From Aplectana chamaeleonis (taxonomy: Eukaryota > Nematoda > Chromadorea > Rhabditida > Cosmocercidae), in the NCBI GenBank assembly GCA_029168955.1, contig JAPDOI010000039.1:2895064-2959063 (forward strand): a stretch of 64,000 bases of DNA, in the 5' to 3' direction. Positions 33,001 to 39,862 of this stretch are shown here, piece after piece; positions within the stretch are counted from its first letter, which is position 1; every line of letters begins with the position of its first letter. The translations under genes and the position numbers were made by a program. The notes under the pieces are model-generated. The model was not told where the DNA came from and made no database searches. It saw only the letters and a program-made list of their open reading frames with translations.

Positions 33001-33554
33001 CACCGGAGGATAATTTTGGTCGCCGAAGGGAGAGGGCTCCCCACGGCTCGGGGGGGTGGTACCCAACTAGGGGCCATCTCCCCACGGTCCACGGTGGGGT
33101 GCACCCCACTGCGGACCGTAGCGGTGGGGTCAACCCTTCTCCTCCGTAGGGATCCCAACAGGGGTGATCCTTGTGGACTGTCCCCGTGTCCCCTGAACGA
33201 ATTCGGAAACGCCGAAAATGGACATGGACAGTTTTTGAGCCGCTTATGGACAAATTTTGGACCGCTTGGGGGCCGGGGACCGACAGGTTTTATTGGAGGT
33301 CGCCGATCCGCGTACCTTTCGACATCGTTGCGCTGATCGGAGGCGCGGCTCGGCGGCCAATGGTGCGGCGGCCGTAGCCCCCGAGTGCCTGAGTAGGTTT
33401 CAGTGTTCCATAAAATGGACTATAATTCCAAGTGAAAACTCCCCGTTGGCACACTCCCCAATGAATCAATCACTGACCTGCAGTAATATAGAGACGTTGC
33501 AATAATGACAACTACTGTTGCATAATAAACTCCGATGTCATGGGAATCGAACAT
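5808..33554 (-). CDS. Retinol-dehydrogenase-type short-chain dehydrogenase (ten exons, complete)
   Basis: Ten exons on the minus strand join in phase to give 987 nt, that is 328 residues plus stop: 33554-33478, 23136-23051, 10722-10622, 10558-10468, 9966-9859, 9725-9620, 8688-8619, 8499-8363, 6660-6556 and 5913-5808. The product has a hydrophobic N-terminal anchor (about residues 9-24), the cofactor motif TGANSGIG (48-55), DL in the adenine pocket, NAG (129-131), the catalytic Ser in NVSS (about 180), YSRSK with Tyr206 and Lys210, and HPGNVDT after it. These are the diagnostic SDR elements. The length, membrane anchor and Ser-Tyr spacing of about 26 match retinol dehydrogenase/DHRS-like enzymes, which oxidise or reduce retinoid or other lipid carbonyls with NAD(P)(H) at the ER or mitochondria. 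The actual substrate is unknown. Weak points are the exon 1-2 junction, the exon 6 donor (GTACCC) and the exon 7 GC donor. Introns 1 and 2 (about 10.3 and 12.3 kb) are packed with mobile DNA. Confidence 0.82.
6267..6407. mobile_element. Short foldback MITE (GGCCC...GTTATACATCGG)
   Basis: Inverted arms contain GTTATACATCGGCGTTTTGC on the left and GCAAAACACCGATGTATAAC on the right, flanked by GGCC. It is 141 bp and lies in the SDR intron between exons 10 and 9. Confidence 0.7.
6556..6660 (-). CDS. SDR gene exon 9: substrate-side C-terminal segment
   Basis: After GCATTCTAG the first G completes Arg and the exon reads PIMWFVLKTEDDGAQMPLFL then ALSNNLKNSNGQYF, leaving AG before GTACTT. KTxxxGA...AL...L...xGxYF is the usual segment between the active site and C terminus of RDH-like proteins. 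Confidence 0.85.
6690..6960. repeat. TTCG/CGAA-rich low-complexity tract
   Basis: Dense alternation of TTCGTTCG, TTCGAA and CGAACGAA over AT-rich sequence. Similar tracts occur at 7725-7875 (TTCGAATA, CGAATAATTCGG) and 8140-8310. They flank the B element at 7225-7707 and may be arms of an older composite element; this is not established. Confidence 0.5.
7225..7707 (+). mobile_element. Family B TTAA-flanked element, copy B1
   Basis: Begins AGGCACAGTACACCCTCAGA and ends CCTGTGCCT, with TTAA at 7221-7224 and 7708-7711; 483 bp. B2 (39863-40346) has the same orientation, B3 (41813-42230) is inverted. The interior contains ACAACTCGTCCACCA and a block beginning GAGCCATAACTCTGTTC that are also recognisable in families C and F. 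Non-coding. Confidence 0.85.
7875..8115. repeat. Family L fragment
   Basis: Shares the block around TGGCCACACCCATTTTTTTG and the inverted GTGCGATGGCCAGGTGCCCC end with the better-defined L element at 11847-12033. Left boundary unclear. Confidence 0.5.
8363..8688 (-). CDS. SDR gene exons 7 and 8: YxxxK active site and PG motif
   Basis: Exon 7 (8688-8619) ends GGMMAYSRSKMAQ: Tyr and Lys of YSRSK are the catalytic pair. Its donor is GCGAGC, a GC-AG intron by sequence. Exon 8 (8499-8363) follows ATGGTCAG and reads VMSTRHLARRLEKENLPVTV then TVCHPGNVDT; the PG..T motif follows beta-strand F and contacts the nicotinamide. Two bases (AG) remain before GTGAGA. Confidence 0.88.
8894..9025. mobile_element. 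TA-flanked GC-rich foldback MITE (intron 6)
   Basis: About 132 bp with long inverted arms beginning AGGGCTTGGGCAGAGTG and a central palindrome around GATAGATCGC. A relative with the same ends (GGGGCTG...CAGAGTG) lies at 59819-59950 and a more distant one at 18377-18485. Left flank is TA; the right end is less clear. Confidence 0.7.
9620..9725 (-). CDS. SDR gene exon 6: catalytic serine
   Basis: Following GTTTTCAG it reads GHFLLTELLLPLLFNSREGR then IINVSSVLYEYADSV; the second Ser of NVSS is the catalytic serine. A consensus GTGAGG donor at 9624 would leave phase 0 and put exon 7 out of frame. The weaker GTACCC donor after 9620 restores phase. Either the weak donor is used or a further small exon was missed. 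Confidence 0.85.
9859..9966 (-). CDS. SDR gene exon 5: NAG motif
   Basis: Following CATTTTCAG it reads EVHHLDILICNAGV, then a segment containing TVDGYEKTWQCNYL, with one base left before GTGAGG. LDILxxNAG stabilises the central sheet, and the DGxExxxxxNxLG segment is characteristic of RDH-like enzymes. Phases match exons 4 and 6. Confidence 0.9.
   Translation of the reverse strand, partial: KCTTLIFLYATPAFYAYRSSQKLWTATKKHGSAII
10468..10722 (-). CDS. SDR gene exons 3 and 4: Rossmann fold
   Basis: Exon 3 (10722-10622) follows TTTTTAG and reads QAITAELNRRGATVYMLVRD and on to ERLQK before GTTTGA. Exon 4 (10558-10468) follows CTTTTAG and reads EGCDPKRLIIRVLDLAQLST then VRKFAEEFSK with one base left before GTCACA. 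TAELxxRGAxVxMxxR and LDLAxLxxVRxFA are standard SDR segments forming beta2-alphaC and the adenine-binding Asp. The intervening intron is only 63 bp. Confidence 0.85.
11847..12033. mobile_element. Family L foldback element
   Basis: About 187 bp with near-perfect inverted ends GCTATGTGGGATGGGGGGGC / GCCCCCCCATCCCACATAGC. Subterminal parts are also inverted (TGGCCACGCCCA / TGGGCGTGGCCA). It lies in SDR intron 2. Reading frames across it on both strands are artefacts of the palindrome. Confidence 0.8.
12912..13173. mobile_element. Family Q MITE, copy Q1
   Basis: Ends GGGTTGGGCAGGGTTGCG and CAGCCTGCTCAACCC are imperfect inverted repeats; the interior has CACAACGGCGGTCGT and a GGGGGGTCGTA block. 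Q2 at 15282-15587 is an inverted copy with the same ends and interior. Confidence 0.7.
13308..13535. mobile_element. hAT-like MITE with perfect 22-bp TIRs
   Basis: The left end begins CAGGGCTGGGATTCATGAAC and the right end is its exact complement over 22 bases, finishing CCCAGCCCTG. Total 228 bp. CAGGG termini are common among hAT elements, but I could not find a clear 8-bp target duplication, so the superfamily is tentative. Confidence 0.75.
14476..14602 (+). promoter_or_regulatory. R cassette R1: TATA, initiator and hairpin leader
   Basis: TATGAAAG is followed 31 bases later by TCAGT. Downstream are GGCTC-TTCG-GAGCC (a UUCG-capped stem), GTGAC-CTCGA-GTCAC and a GGATAATTTTG segment. It aligns with R3 and more distantly with R2, R4, R5 and R6. 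Function is inferred from arrangement only. Confidence 0.5.
14846..15000. repeat. Short direct repeat of about 70 bp
   Basis: The blocks CCAACCGACGTTCCCCCGC and CAACCGACATTCCCCCGC recur about 70 bp apart, each followed by GAATAACCGCCC. Two copies only. Confidence 0.6.
15029..15185. mobile_element. Family N MITE, copy N1
   Basis: 157 bp starting TATCCTCTGCTTCTGAGTGA and ending in the imperfect complement CCAGAGGATA. The interior carries GCGCGTACGCTGCGTC. Three further copies lie at 29012-29168, 31917-32046 and 32417-32568. Confidence 0.75.
15282..15587. mobile_element. Family Q MITE, copy Q2
   Basis: Inverted relative to Q1, beginning GGGTTGAGCAGGCCGTTGCG and ending GTCGCAACCCTGCTCAACCC, with the same GTAGCTCCG- and TTGTGCCGAGTCGC-like blocks. 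A 287-codon frame that runs through this element and N1 is not a gene. Confidence 0.7.
15826..16124. mobile_element. Family P element P2, compact copy
   Basis: About 299 bp with ends AGGCCCCGGTCATAGTTGG and CCAACTATGACCGGGGCCCT. Inside, CGGTCGATA occurs twice on the left arm and TATCGACCG twice on the right, with CACCCGGTGTGGCC and GGCCACACCGGGTG between, so the whole element is a nested palindrome. Confidence 0.8.
16988..17474 (+). mobile_element. Family D TTAA-type element D1
   Basis: Begins AGGCAGTGTTCAAGATG and ends CGTGAACACTGCCT; flanks are decayed targets TTGA and TTCA. 487 bp. Rearranged D sequence recurs at 40350-40711 and 41205-41811. Non-coding. Confidence 0.75.
17595..17715 (+). 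promoter_or_regulatory. R cassette R2
   Basis: TATAAAAGGTGCCTCATCTC, then CCTCATTC 32 bases from the TATA, then GGCATTCTGATACC, GTGAC-TTCGA-GTCGC and CCAGCATATTTTTGACCGCT. An upstream block TGATCACGT...ATGTGTTTA is shared with R5 and R6. Confidence 0.5.
18377..18485. mobile_element. TA-flanked GC-rich foldback MITE
   Basis: 109 bp with ends GAGTTCCATTGCGGCG / CGCCGCGGTGGAACTC and TA on each side. It resembles the foldbacks at 8894-9025 and 59819-59950 in its CCGCGGCGCGG arms. Confidence 0.65.
18500..20200. other. SDR intron 2 sequence with nothing assigned
   Basis: AT-rich sequence with a short GGGGGCCGGCCGGC block at about 19471. No exon, transposase or clear inverted repeat was found. Confidence 0.35.
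20213..20631. mobile_element. PIF/Harbinger-like MITE with TAA target
   Basis: 419 bp with inverted ends AGCCTAGTTTTGACTGCA / TGCAGTCAAAACTAGGCT and TAA directly outside both (20210-20212 and 20632-20634). A 3-bp TWA target fits PIF/Harbinger; no transposase is present. Confidence 0.75.
20935..21310. repeat. (TAA)n-type trinucleotide microsatellite
   Basis: Imperfect ATA/TAA/AAT trinucleotides, purest between 21010 and 21110. The Ile-rich frame on plus and the Leu-rich frame on minus are repeat translations, not genes. Confidence 0.9.
21678..21932. repeat. Imperfect foldback repeat
   Basis: Left arm blocks (GCGGTCGAGCCTCACCGGCTG, then GATAGCCTGCGATA) recur inverted as CAGCCGATTAGGCTCGATCGC and TATCACTGGCTATC. 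Spacer is about 60 bp. Confidence 0.6.
23051..23136 (-). CDS. SDR gene exon 2: cofactor-binding glycine motif
   Basis: The exon reads RYIRGLRFDEDVAAVGKVAA then VTGANSGI with one G before a GTCAGT donor. TGANSGIG is the SDR nucleotide-binding loop. The frame remains open upstream, so a second possible acceptor (CACAACAG, start 23149) exists; TTTGAG at 23137 is preferred because it joins exon 1 in phase. Confidence 0.8.
23277..23814 (+). mobile_element. Family T TTAA element, copy T1
   Basis: Starts AGGCAGTGGTCACGATG and ends GCGACCACTGCCT; TTAA at 23273-23276 and 23815-23818. 538 bp. The interior contains the palindrome GTGCACACGTGCAC. T2 at 25220-25757 is the same length; T3 and T4 are inverted copies of 549-550 bp. 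It lies just upstream of SDR exon 2, in intron 1. Confidence 0.88.
24874..25859 (+). pseudogene. Penelope-like element GIY-YIG endonuclease, interrupted
   Basis: The frame from 24874 has a Cys cluster at residues 25, 30, 33 and 39 (CX4CX2CX5C) followed by YLIQSEGCGEKYVGETKR and FKRLDEH. This is the GIY-YIG nuclease core of endonuclease-positive Penelope-like elements, which nick DNA to prime reverse transcription. At 25216 the frame runs into the T2 element and the displayed C terminus (to 25347) is T2 sequence. After T2 the original frame resumes at about 25758 and ends at TAA 25857-25859. The start of the frame is arbitrary: the element is 5'-truncated and lacks RT. The antisense left arm preserves an uninterrupted version of the junction. 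Confidence 0.82.
25220..25757 (+). mobile_element. Family T TTAA element, copy T2, inside the Penelope-like element
   Basis: 538 bp, AGGCAGTGGTCACGATG to GCGACCACTGCCT, TTAA at 25216-25219 and 25758-25761. The inverted left arm of the host element contains the same site with a single TTAA and no insert (around 24590), which fixes both the boundaries and the 4-bp target duplication. Confidence 0.92.
26766..27455 (-). pseudogene. Mariner transposase, deleted and truncated
   Basis: Reading leftward from about 27455 the minus strand encodes FKNGDFDLEDAPRNGRPSEF, then DRKTILSHLHSMGFAEK with LGALVPHELN, then RIVTEAEKWCLYINIKQRKE-like sequence. GDFDLED..R.GRP is the linker between mariner helix-turn-helix motifs and VPHEL is a mariner signature. 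The first catalytic Asp should lie near TEAEKW, where the usual GDEKW is altered. The C-terminal half with the second and third catalytic acids is missing. A mariner-like TIR, TTGGGTTGGGGAATAAGTTC, preceded by TA, begins at 26766; no matching right TIR was found. A non-functional copy. Confidence 0.8.
27790..28385. repeat. Left arm of a large inverted repeat made of ~180-bp units
   Basis: Three to four diverged tandem units recur with blocks such as CATAACGTTTTTGTGCTTGGA, GGAATCTCGATGACATTCTG and TTCCAGTTTGAAAAAA. The same units occur inverted at 29880-30510. Confidence 0.65.
29012..29168. mobile_element. Family N MITE, copy N2
   Basis: 157 bp, inverse orientation to N1, with CGCAGCGTACGCGCGC inside and TATCCTCTG at the left end. 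Confidence 0.7.
29877..30147. repeat. Foldback at the inner edge of the right inverted arm
   Basis: CCATAACCCAGCCAGGTCGGT on the left and ACCGACCTGGCTGGGTTATG on the right, extending outward through CGGGTT/CCCGATAT and AATTCTGCGTCGAATGA / TCATTTGACGCAGAATT. It looks like a palindromic element at or within the arm. Confidence 0.65.
29880..30510. repeat. Right arm of the large inverted repeat
   Basis: Inverted counterpart of 27790-28385, with units containing GACGCAGAATTCCATCGAGA and AAAAGTTATAGACGAAAAAC. The two arms bracket about 1.5 kb, so the whole (about 27790-30510) has the layout of a foldback-type transposon. Confidence 0.65.
31128..31906. mobile_element. Family M inverted-repeat element
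   Basis: Arms of about 100-110 bp begin GTCGGCATGGATC and end in the complement GATCCATGCCGAC, and include GCGTAGCTAGATGCCTCA / TGAGGCATCTAGCTACGC. The interior contains further inverted blocks (TTTTAGCTATCGTAGCTAAAA). Related M-like sequence is seen at about 18222-18525 and 30750-30900. Non-coding. Confidence 0.65.
31917..32046. mobile_element. Family N MITE, copy N3
   Basis: 130 bp, TATCCTCTATTTCGGAGTGA to ACAGAGGATA, abutting the right end of the M element. Confidence 0.7.
32417..32568. mobile_element. Family N MITE, copy N4, degenerate ends
   Basis: Interior CGCGCGCTTGTGCGGAGCG and CATACGCGCAGTCGCGCGC align with N2; terminal TATCCTC is worn. A 273-codon plus-strand frame that starts here and runs through R3 is not a gene. 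Confidence 0.6.
32906..33035 (+). promoter_or_regulatory. R cassette R3
   Basis: TATAAAGGCTCCTCACCTCA with TCAGTC 31 bases downstream, GTGGC-CTCGA-GTCAC hairpin, then GGAGGATAATTTTGGTCGCC. At least 250 bp around it align with R1, including the upstream ATCAACATGTT block. Confidence 0.5.
33478..33554 (-). CDS. SDR gene exon 1: start codon and membrane anchor
   Basis: It reads MFDSHDIGVYYATVVVIIAT then SLYYC, with AG left over before a GTCAGT donor. The hydrophobic run followed by Cys-Arg is typical of the signal anchor of membrane RDH enzymes. The frame stays open upstream to 33704, so an earlier Met is possible; this Met was chosen because the anchor follows directly. Two leftover bases plus the first G of exon 2 give Arg, leading into RYIRGLRF. 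The 10-kb distance to exon 2 makes this the least certain exon. Confidence 0.6.
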
Positions 33555-34559
33555 TAAGCGAAAAGTGTAGGGTGCGAAGTGTGAAGGCAGAATAACAAGT
33601 GGCAATGAATTAGAGGTCAATTGTCTCTGCAAAATGCGAAAAAAAATCATGATAATGAATAACGATTCAGTATGACTCCATTTTTCGAAAACAACATCGC
33701 GCACCCAGAAGAATAGCCACGTTGAATAAAATGAGTAGGACTCGTAGGCCTCATGTTTTTATAGGTTAGTACTGGGAAAAGCATCGGAAAGCGGCGTCCA
33801 TTGATCGAAGTGATAAGGATGTTTGTGAAAGTCGAGAGACAGCATGGCCAGCAACCAGCTGCTTCAGGGAAAGCGTTCGAAAGAGCAACCGGTTCTCAAG
33901 ATAATCCGATGGCGAGTAGAACTGGGTTCAGAGACCAAGTCCGCCGCTAAACAAGGGTGTTCCGAGCTCATCCGATTTGAATGAATAGTTTTGTTTAGCA
34001 GAAAATGAACTCTGCTCTATGTTTACTAGTCGCGGACGGGAGTGAGCCCAATGGACTACATAGCAACGAATGAATAACTGAAGGCCGAAACTCTGATGAG
34101 GTGATCGATATGACGGCATGAATAGAGTGCAACTGGCGAACATTGCCATTTAATCATTCCTTCACGAATTTCTTCTCGTTGAACGAACAAAATTCCACAG
34201 CTTCTCGCACGTTCCTGCGGTTGCGATCAAAGATAGATAAAGTTTTCAACTGAAATCTCGAACAAACTAATTTGTTTTTCATGAAACTTTCTAGACATAT
34301 CAAGCGGGCAGAGATACGTCAATCTTCTCATTTCAAATAGAGATTGTCTTGCTTTCCTTGAATAGTAGGTTGTTAAAATATTTTGACGAGTTTGTTATGA
34401 ACTATTTTACTTCCAGCGTGAAAAAAGTCACAGCAAGGTAAAGTTCTTAAATATGAGGCCTCATTCAAAATAAATTACCAGCAGCTGAGGCCTCGTTTGC
34501 TATTCACAAGAAACTATGTACTATCATTCTTTTTCCGTAAATTACTGGAGTCAGAATTT

Positions 34560-35170
34560 GGCCAAGCTCTTACGATCGACCCAGTCTGACTAATCCTTCA
34601 ATTTCCCTAACTTTTGAATTGGATACGTTCATTTTTTGTCCTTTTTACGGTGACCAAGTTCCTTCTAAAGACATTCGATAAGGTTGAGGTCGGCTAATTG
34701 ACTTCGCATTGACATGATTGTGATGAAGCCCTTCCGCGGCAGAAGCAGCCAGTTGTTTTGGATAATTCTCATGCTGAAGTGATAAGCTATGCGGAGACAC
34801 ATAGTATCAATGATAGTTTTACTTCATACTGAAAGTGTATTTCTGATCGCGATCACGTTTCGCCACTAAAATCGCCGTTTTCCGTGTTTGTATAATAAAG
34901 AAACGGCAGAAAATCACATTCAACTCTAGCGGAAGAGTAAAATATTAGCACTAAGTCCAACTTAGGACGGGACTACGGTGTTCGGGGTAGCACAATATAG
35001 TGGTGCCAATTTCGAAGCCGAGAAGCCTCGGTTTGTTTTGAAAACTGATATTTCCGGCGTGCTCGTATACTTATGGAGTGGAATGTAGAAACATTACATT
35101 CTGAAAAATACCTCCGTAAATCTCTTTGGTCAGGATTAGGTCAACGCGATGGATGGAAGCCAATATTATC
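34560..35170 (-). pseudogene. Decayed Tc1-like transposase
   Basis: On the minus strand around 34770-34650 the reading gives IIQNNWLLLPRKGF... and ADLNLIECL before a stop, resembling the Tc1 catalytic-domain end (QQDNDPKH ... SPDLNPIEHLW). The rest is broken by stops and frameshifts and no TIRs were found. This is a weak fossil match. Confidence 0.4.
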
Positions 35171-35558
35171 GCCAGAAAGTCGTCTCCGAGCCAAAGCAGA
35201 TTCTCACCTTATTTCATCACAACGTTAGGATTAGAAGTGACGCATCAGGCCTGTCATGAAGAGCAAATCGTTTCATCCACGTATATGTGATATAACAGTC
35301 AAGAGAAGAACTTTGAAATTGACATACAAAACCTAAAAACAACACTGCGTACTATGATGTTTTGAGGTAAACGACAGCGTCTTTATGGTCTTTCTTCTAG
35401 ACAGTGGTTCATTTTCCTGATTAGATTGTACTTCATTACACCTTCCACTAAAAACTGAAGCTCAAAGATGTTTCCGATCCTCAGTCAAGAAATTCCAATT
35501 ATATTCTATACTGCAGTACGCGCTACCACGACATCATCCACTCCCTTTTTCGCTTTAA

Positions 35559-36055
35559 AGGCCAAGGTTCACGATGAAAAAAGTTTTCGAGAAATTCCAC
35601 TAAGATTGGATAGTGGAGGGACACTCCTGTAAAGTTAACGTCGAAAGAACGCATGAAAACGAGCCAGGAAGAGCCCAAAAGAGCCCGAAGTTTCAACTTC
35701 GAGCGCATTGAAAACCCCGAAAGCGCATCACACGCCCACCGACGTGAACAAATGAATGCTTGAGATCGTGAGATGAGCGATGATTTTCAATCATTAGCCC
35801 CGTTCTTCCCTTGCATTCTCCAGCTTCTCTCTTTACTCAGGTTAGCTCGCATAGATCGGCTGAAGAAAAAGACGGAAGTTACAAGCCTCCGACAACTCGT
35901 CCACCATGTTTCCCATAGCTCAATCTTTGAGGGACCATAACTTGGTTCCCAGAAGGTCGTGTACGATTTCAGAGACATCATTGGAATCAGCATGGGGCCG
36001 TCTTCAAGATAGGCTGAAAAAACAGAAAAACGATTTTTCATCGTGAACACTGCCT
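35559..36055 (+). mobile_element. Family C TTAA element, copy C1
   Basis: AGGCCAAGGTTCACGATGAA to ATCGTGAACACTGCCT, TTAA at 35555-35558 and TTGA at the right; 497 bp. Contains AACTCGTCCACCATGTTTCC and ATTGGAATCAGCATGGGGCC, homologous to B and F interiors. Confidence 0.82.
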
Positions 36056-36336
36056 TTGAAGAGTCATACAGCTCAAGATTCACCTTTTCCGCAAAACTTA
36101 CGTAAAAAGATCAGCGTACAAAATCACACGGCTGCCAGAAACGCCGCTTTCTAACCAATTAATTGTTACTCTTATTGAATTTGGCATTGAAGGCATCACT
36201 ATATACTCATCCAATTTACAGGAAGTAACGAAGCAATTGTTGTAAAAAACAAATTAATGAACAAAAATGAGTAACGTATGGATTATGCTTGCTTGGTGAA
36301 TAGTTCGATAAGCCGATTCGGCATGCGGCTTTTTGA

Positions 36337-36593
36337 AAGCAGTGTTCACGATGAGTTTCTCCCACCGGTTTTCAATGTTTCAGCATTGGGGCGCATCTAC
36401 ACACACTGTCCACTTCAGGCCCATGCCCGCGCAACTGATCCACCGTTGAAATGTGGCTTTCAAAAAGAAGAGCTAATTTTTGTATGTTTCGCAGCGTTTT
36501 TCTTGATTCTTTCTTCACTGATGAATCAGTCAAACTCTGAACCCTCGTTCTCTGGTAAAAACTCGGAAACGGTTTTTATCGTGGACACTGCCT
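36337..36593. mobile_element. Short TTAA-type element (family G)
   Basis: 257 bp from AAGCAGTGTTCACGATG to ATCGTGGACACTGCCT, flanked by TTGA both sides. The right TTGA is shared with the next element. Confidence 0.65.
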
Positions 36594-36597
36594 TTGA

Positions 36598-37049
36598 AGG
36601 CAGCGTTCACGATGATCATCCTCCTTGACTTTCCACAGCGAAAATATAGGCGTGAAGGATCCTACATAGGCTCCCAGTGCCGAAAGAACGGTAGAAGACG
36701 AGCAAGGAGTGGCAAAATAACGACTGCGAACAAGCGTTTTGGTGTTCCAGAACCGCCCCCTGCTCCAGTTCCGTCCCCTCGAAATGAAAAAATGAAGATT
36801 CAGATTACAGGATGATCAAGTGAAGGAAGTGCTCATAAGTGAGCTGAGCGCTTGATTGCATTGAATGCTATCATCCCTCATAGCGGTCAAATCCTTCACG
36901 CTCAAAAATCAACGTAAACAAGGGAGGGCCTATTATGGCTCAAAAACACGGCTTTCGCATCTTTCTAAAGCACGTCTTGCTATATAGGGCGCCAGACCTT
37001 CCGTAAACAGTGAAGATATCGGAAGTAAAATGGATCGTGAACGCTGCCT
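36598..37049. mobile_element. TTAA-type element (family H)
   Basis: 452 bp from AGGCAGCGTTCACGATGATC to GATCGTGAACGCTGCCT, TTGA at left and TTAA (37050-37053) at right. Starts immediately after family G. Confidence 0.7.
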
Positions 37050-37398
37050 TTAATTTGAAAGGAATTTCCAAGTTAAGTTGAGTTGCAAACTGGTGTAAAA
37101 AGTTGCACATTTTGTCGAGTTTATCAAGTTTATTTTAGACTGAATTTACATAATGCGTTTTCCTTAATAGCTTGTTAATTTTGCTGGAATTTTTGCTTGA
37201 AACTCTTTGAATCTTAGAAACCGCGTCACGTAATTTTTTTGTTCAACCAATGTTTTCTCTTTCCAAATTTCGATCGAAATTTTAGTTGAAAAAGTGTTTA
37301 CACCCTCAAGCGGGAAACCTGCTAAGATAAATCGTCAGCTGATTCAGGTACAGCGATAACTTGTCCGATTTTCACTCCTCGCAACTCGCCCCTCTTAA

Positions 37399-37947
37399 AG
37401 GCAGTGGTCGCGATCAAATATGCTTGTCGTCTTTTTCTCTCCAAATCCTTTCCTGGGTCTCGAGTAGTAGGACCTATAAGAAAAAATCGGAAAAAAACCA
37501 CTGTTTTGGGCCAAATTTGAAACCTGAACTTTGTTGTCTTTTGATGGTGGACGAGCCCACTCCACATCATCGGCATCGATGACCTCTTATATCAAGAACA
37601 TCAGCTAGCTTGAAATTGAATGTCAATCAATGAACCTTCGAATTTATGTACACATCTAGTCAAAAACATTGACTGAAGTGATGCTTTCATTATGCAACTG
37701 TTTTTATTCGTTAAATTTGCATTTATTTCGTCCTCTGAATGTCGATGATTTTTGACTGCTCGGCATGAGACTGCGATCTGTTTCGTCATCGCTGTGCACG
37801 TGTGCACGAACTAGCTTCTTTGGGCCCTAGAAACTCTAATTGTAGACCGTTTTTCACCGCGCTACCTTCATAGTTTTTCAGCTGTTTTTGATCTACGCTG
37901 ATTTTTGTAGTTTTTTTCGATAACGTTTTTCATCGTGACCACTGCCT
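37399..37947 (-). mobile_element. Family T TTAA element, copy T3 (inverted)
   Basis: 549 bp, AGGCAGTGGTCGCGATC to ATCGTGACCACTGCCT, TTAA at 37395-37398 and 37948-37951. Contains GTGCACGTGTGCAC. Aligns throughout with T1/T2. Confidence 0.88.
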
Positions 37948-38079
37948 TTAAATTTCTCCTAGAATGGTGGGAGCCTCTATTTCTGTCGTTCTCAACTATA
38001 TTTTTTTCGTTACTTGTACTAACAGATCTTTGAACCCACTGTTTTCACAGAATTGACGTACATAAATTAATTTTTTTAT

Positions 38080-38110
38080 CGTGAACACTACCTTCAAAGG
38101 CATCGTTCTC
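38080..38110. repeat. Abutting ends of two TTAA-type elements
   Basis: ATCGTGAACACTACCT ends at 38093, followed by TCAA and then AGGCATCGTTCTCGCAG. These look like a right terminus of a C/D-type element and a left terminus of an A/I-type element; their partner ends were not identified. Confidence 0.5.
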
Positions 38111-38718
38111 GCAGAAAATCGTATATTAGTTTGTCATGTTTTCGTCTAGCTTGGCCTATTCAGTGAACGAAATTGTCGAAAGACCCCCTGAACAAGTTTT
38201 ATTCGTGAAGAAGAACCAGCTTGAAGTCAATGTAGAAATGGATTTGAATTTCGCACCAAAATCGTTTTTGACGTTTTCCTGCTCCTGGTCACTGCCATTA
38301 TGGATGTTCTTCTGCATGTCGAGTTTGTTCTATAACTGCTTTCCACGTCGTTTCCTTTGAAAAAGCTTTAGATGGTCGACCTAGAAGTGCTAGATGACCG
38401 ACCCCACAGCAGTTTTGCGGTGGCCATAACTTTTAAGACGCATTTCCAAAGCTTCGAGTATCGTGGCTGGTGTCAGCTACTCAGAAGTTTCGAACCAAGT
38501 TACTTGCGAGATTTCCGAGCAAAATCAAGTTACTTGTGGCTTATCTTAGTTTTATGAGTTACTGCGAGGTTGGGACTCGCAAGTAACTTACATGGACACT
38601 GTAATACTTGTGACCATGATACTTGTGACTTTTGAATCTCGCAAGTATTTTACATTGGACCGTCAATCCTCGCAAATGGATGGCCACGTCGTAACTTGCT
38701 CAACACGTGTACAGCCGG

Positions 38719-38830
38719 TATATAAGGCGTCTCACCTCACTCGAGTATTCGGCATTCTGATGCCGGCCCTAGAAGGCGACTTCGAGTCACTCTCCGGGGG
38801 CCAGCTTATTTTTGACCACTGGGGGATAGA
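38719..38830 (+). promoter_or_regulatory. R cassette R4
   Basis: TATATAAGGCG, then TATTCGGCATTCTGATGCCG, GCGAC-TTCGA-GTCAC and CCAGCTTATTTTTGACCACT. Aligns with R2, R5 and R6. Confidence 0.5.
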
Positions 38831-39374
38831 GGTATCCTCCCGGCTGAGGGGGGGGCGATTTTGGCAGCAGTCCTCAGGGTGGGTGGTTCCTCGCTGCAGA
38901 CCTTGGCAAAGACTAGGCCCTTGTAGTGGACACCCTTGTAGTCAAAACTTCTGAGTAGCCCGAATCGTATGATCGCACACAAAAAAAAACGAAAGTAATT
39001 TGCAGCGCCTCTTAAGCCTTTAGGTTGTTTAAAGCTGCACTCTCGAAACTGCCTCTGTGTCAGTTATGGACCCTCTTGCAATTAGCTCATCCGTGAGGTT
39101 GAACTATCTTCACTTGTCTTAGACTCTGCTTTTGCAAGGATCCTCAAGTTTTCTCGCTTAGTTCAGATCTGAGATGCGTGCTGGTTATTCCAAAACCGCC
39201 TATGTTGAGATGCCCGAACCAAGTCGCAGTTGACATGAACATTTGCCTACCGATACTCTTCCGAATTTATTCTGCGCGAGACTAATGCCAACTACGGTCC
39301 ACTGCTTGCAGAGACCATAATATTGGCGATATTCAATAAAAGTTCTGTCCGCTAAATAAATTATAATCTTTCCG

Positions 39375-39772
39375 CATCATGGCATCTCATGGCATCAAAG
39401 TCATCAAGGTTGAGCTTTCATCATCATGGCATCTCATGGCATCAAAGTCATTAAGGTTGAGCTTGCATCATGGCATCTCATGGCATCAAAGTCATCAAGG
39501 TTGAGCTTGCATCATGGCATCTCATGACATCAAAGTCATCAAGGTTGAGCTTGCATCATGGCATCTCATGGCATCAAAGTCATCAAGGTTGAGCTTGCAT
39601 CATGGCATCTCATGGCATCAAAGTCATCAAGGTTGAGCTTGCATCATGGCATCTCATGGCATCAAAGTCATCAAGGTTGAGCTTGCATCATGGCATCTCA
39701 TGGCATCAAAGTCATCAAGGTTGAGCTTGCATCATGGCATCTCATGGCATCAAAGTCATCAAGGTTCAGCTT
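39375..39772. repeat. 44-bp minisatellite, about nine copies
   Basis: Units of CATCATGGCATCTCATGGCA followed by TCAAAGTCATCAAGGTTGAGCTTG (period 44) are near identical; the first junction has a 3-bp insertion. 44 is not a multiple of three, so frames across it shift and are not coding. Confidence 0.92.
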
Positions 39773-39862
39773 ACTTCAACCCTGCAAATCAGTTTATGGA
39801 ATCGTATTGAAAGATTCCTTCAAAAATGTTGTCTTGGTCCAATCGGTAGTCATTTTGCTTAA

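Noticed and set aside
32328..33149. 273-codon plus-strand reading frame
   Set aside because: It starts in sequence next to N4 and crosses R3; the same repeat copies elsewhere are not open in this frame.
39375..39772. CRISPR-like array
   Set aside because: Units are directly adjacent 44-bp tandem repeats with no unique spacers, in a eukaryotic context.
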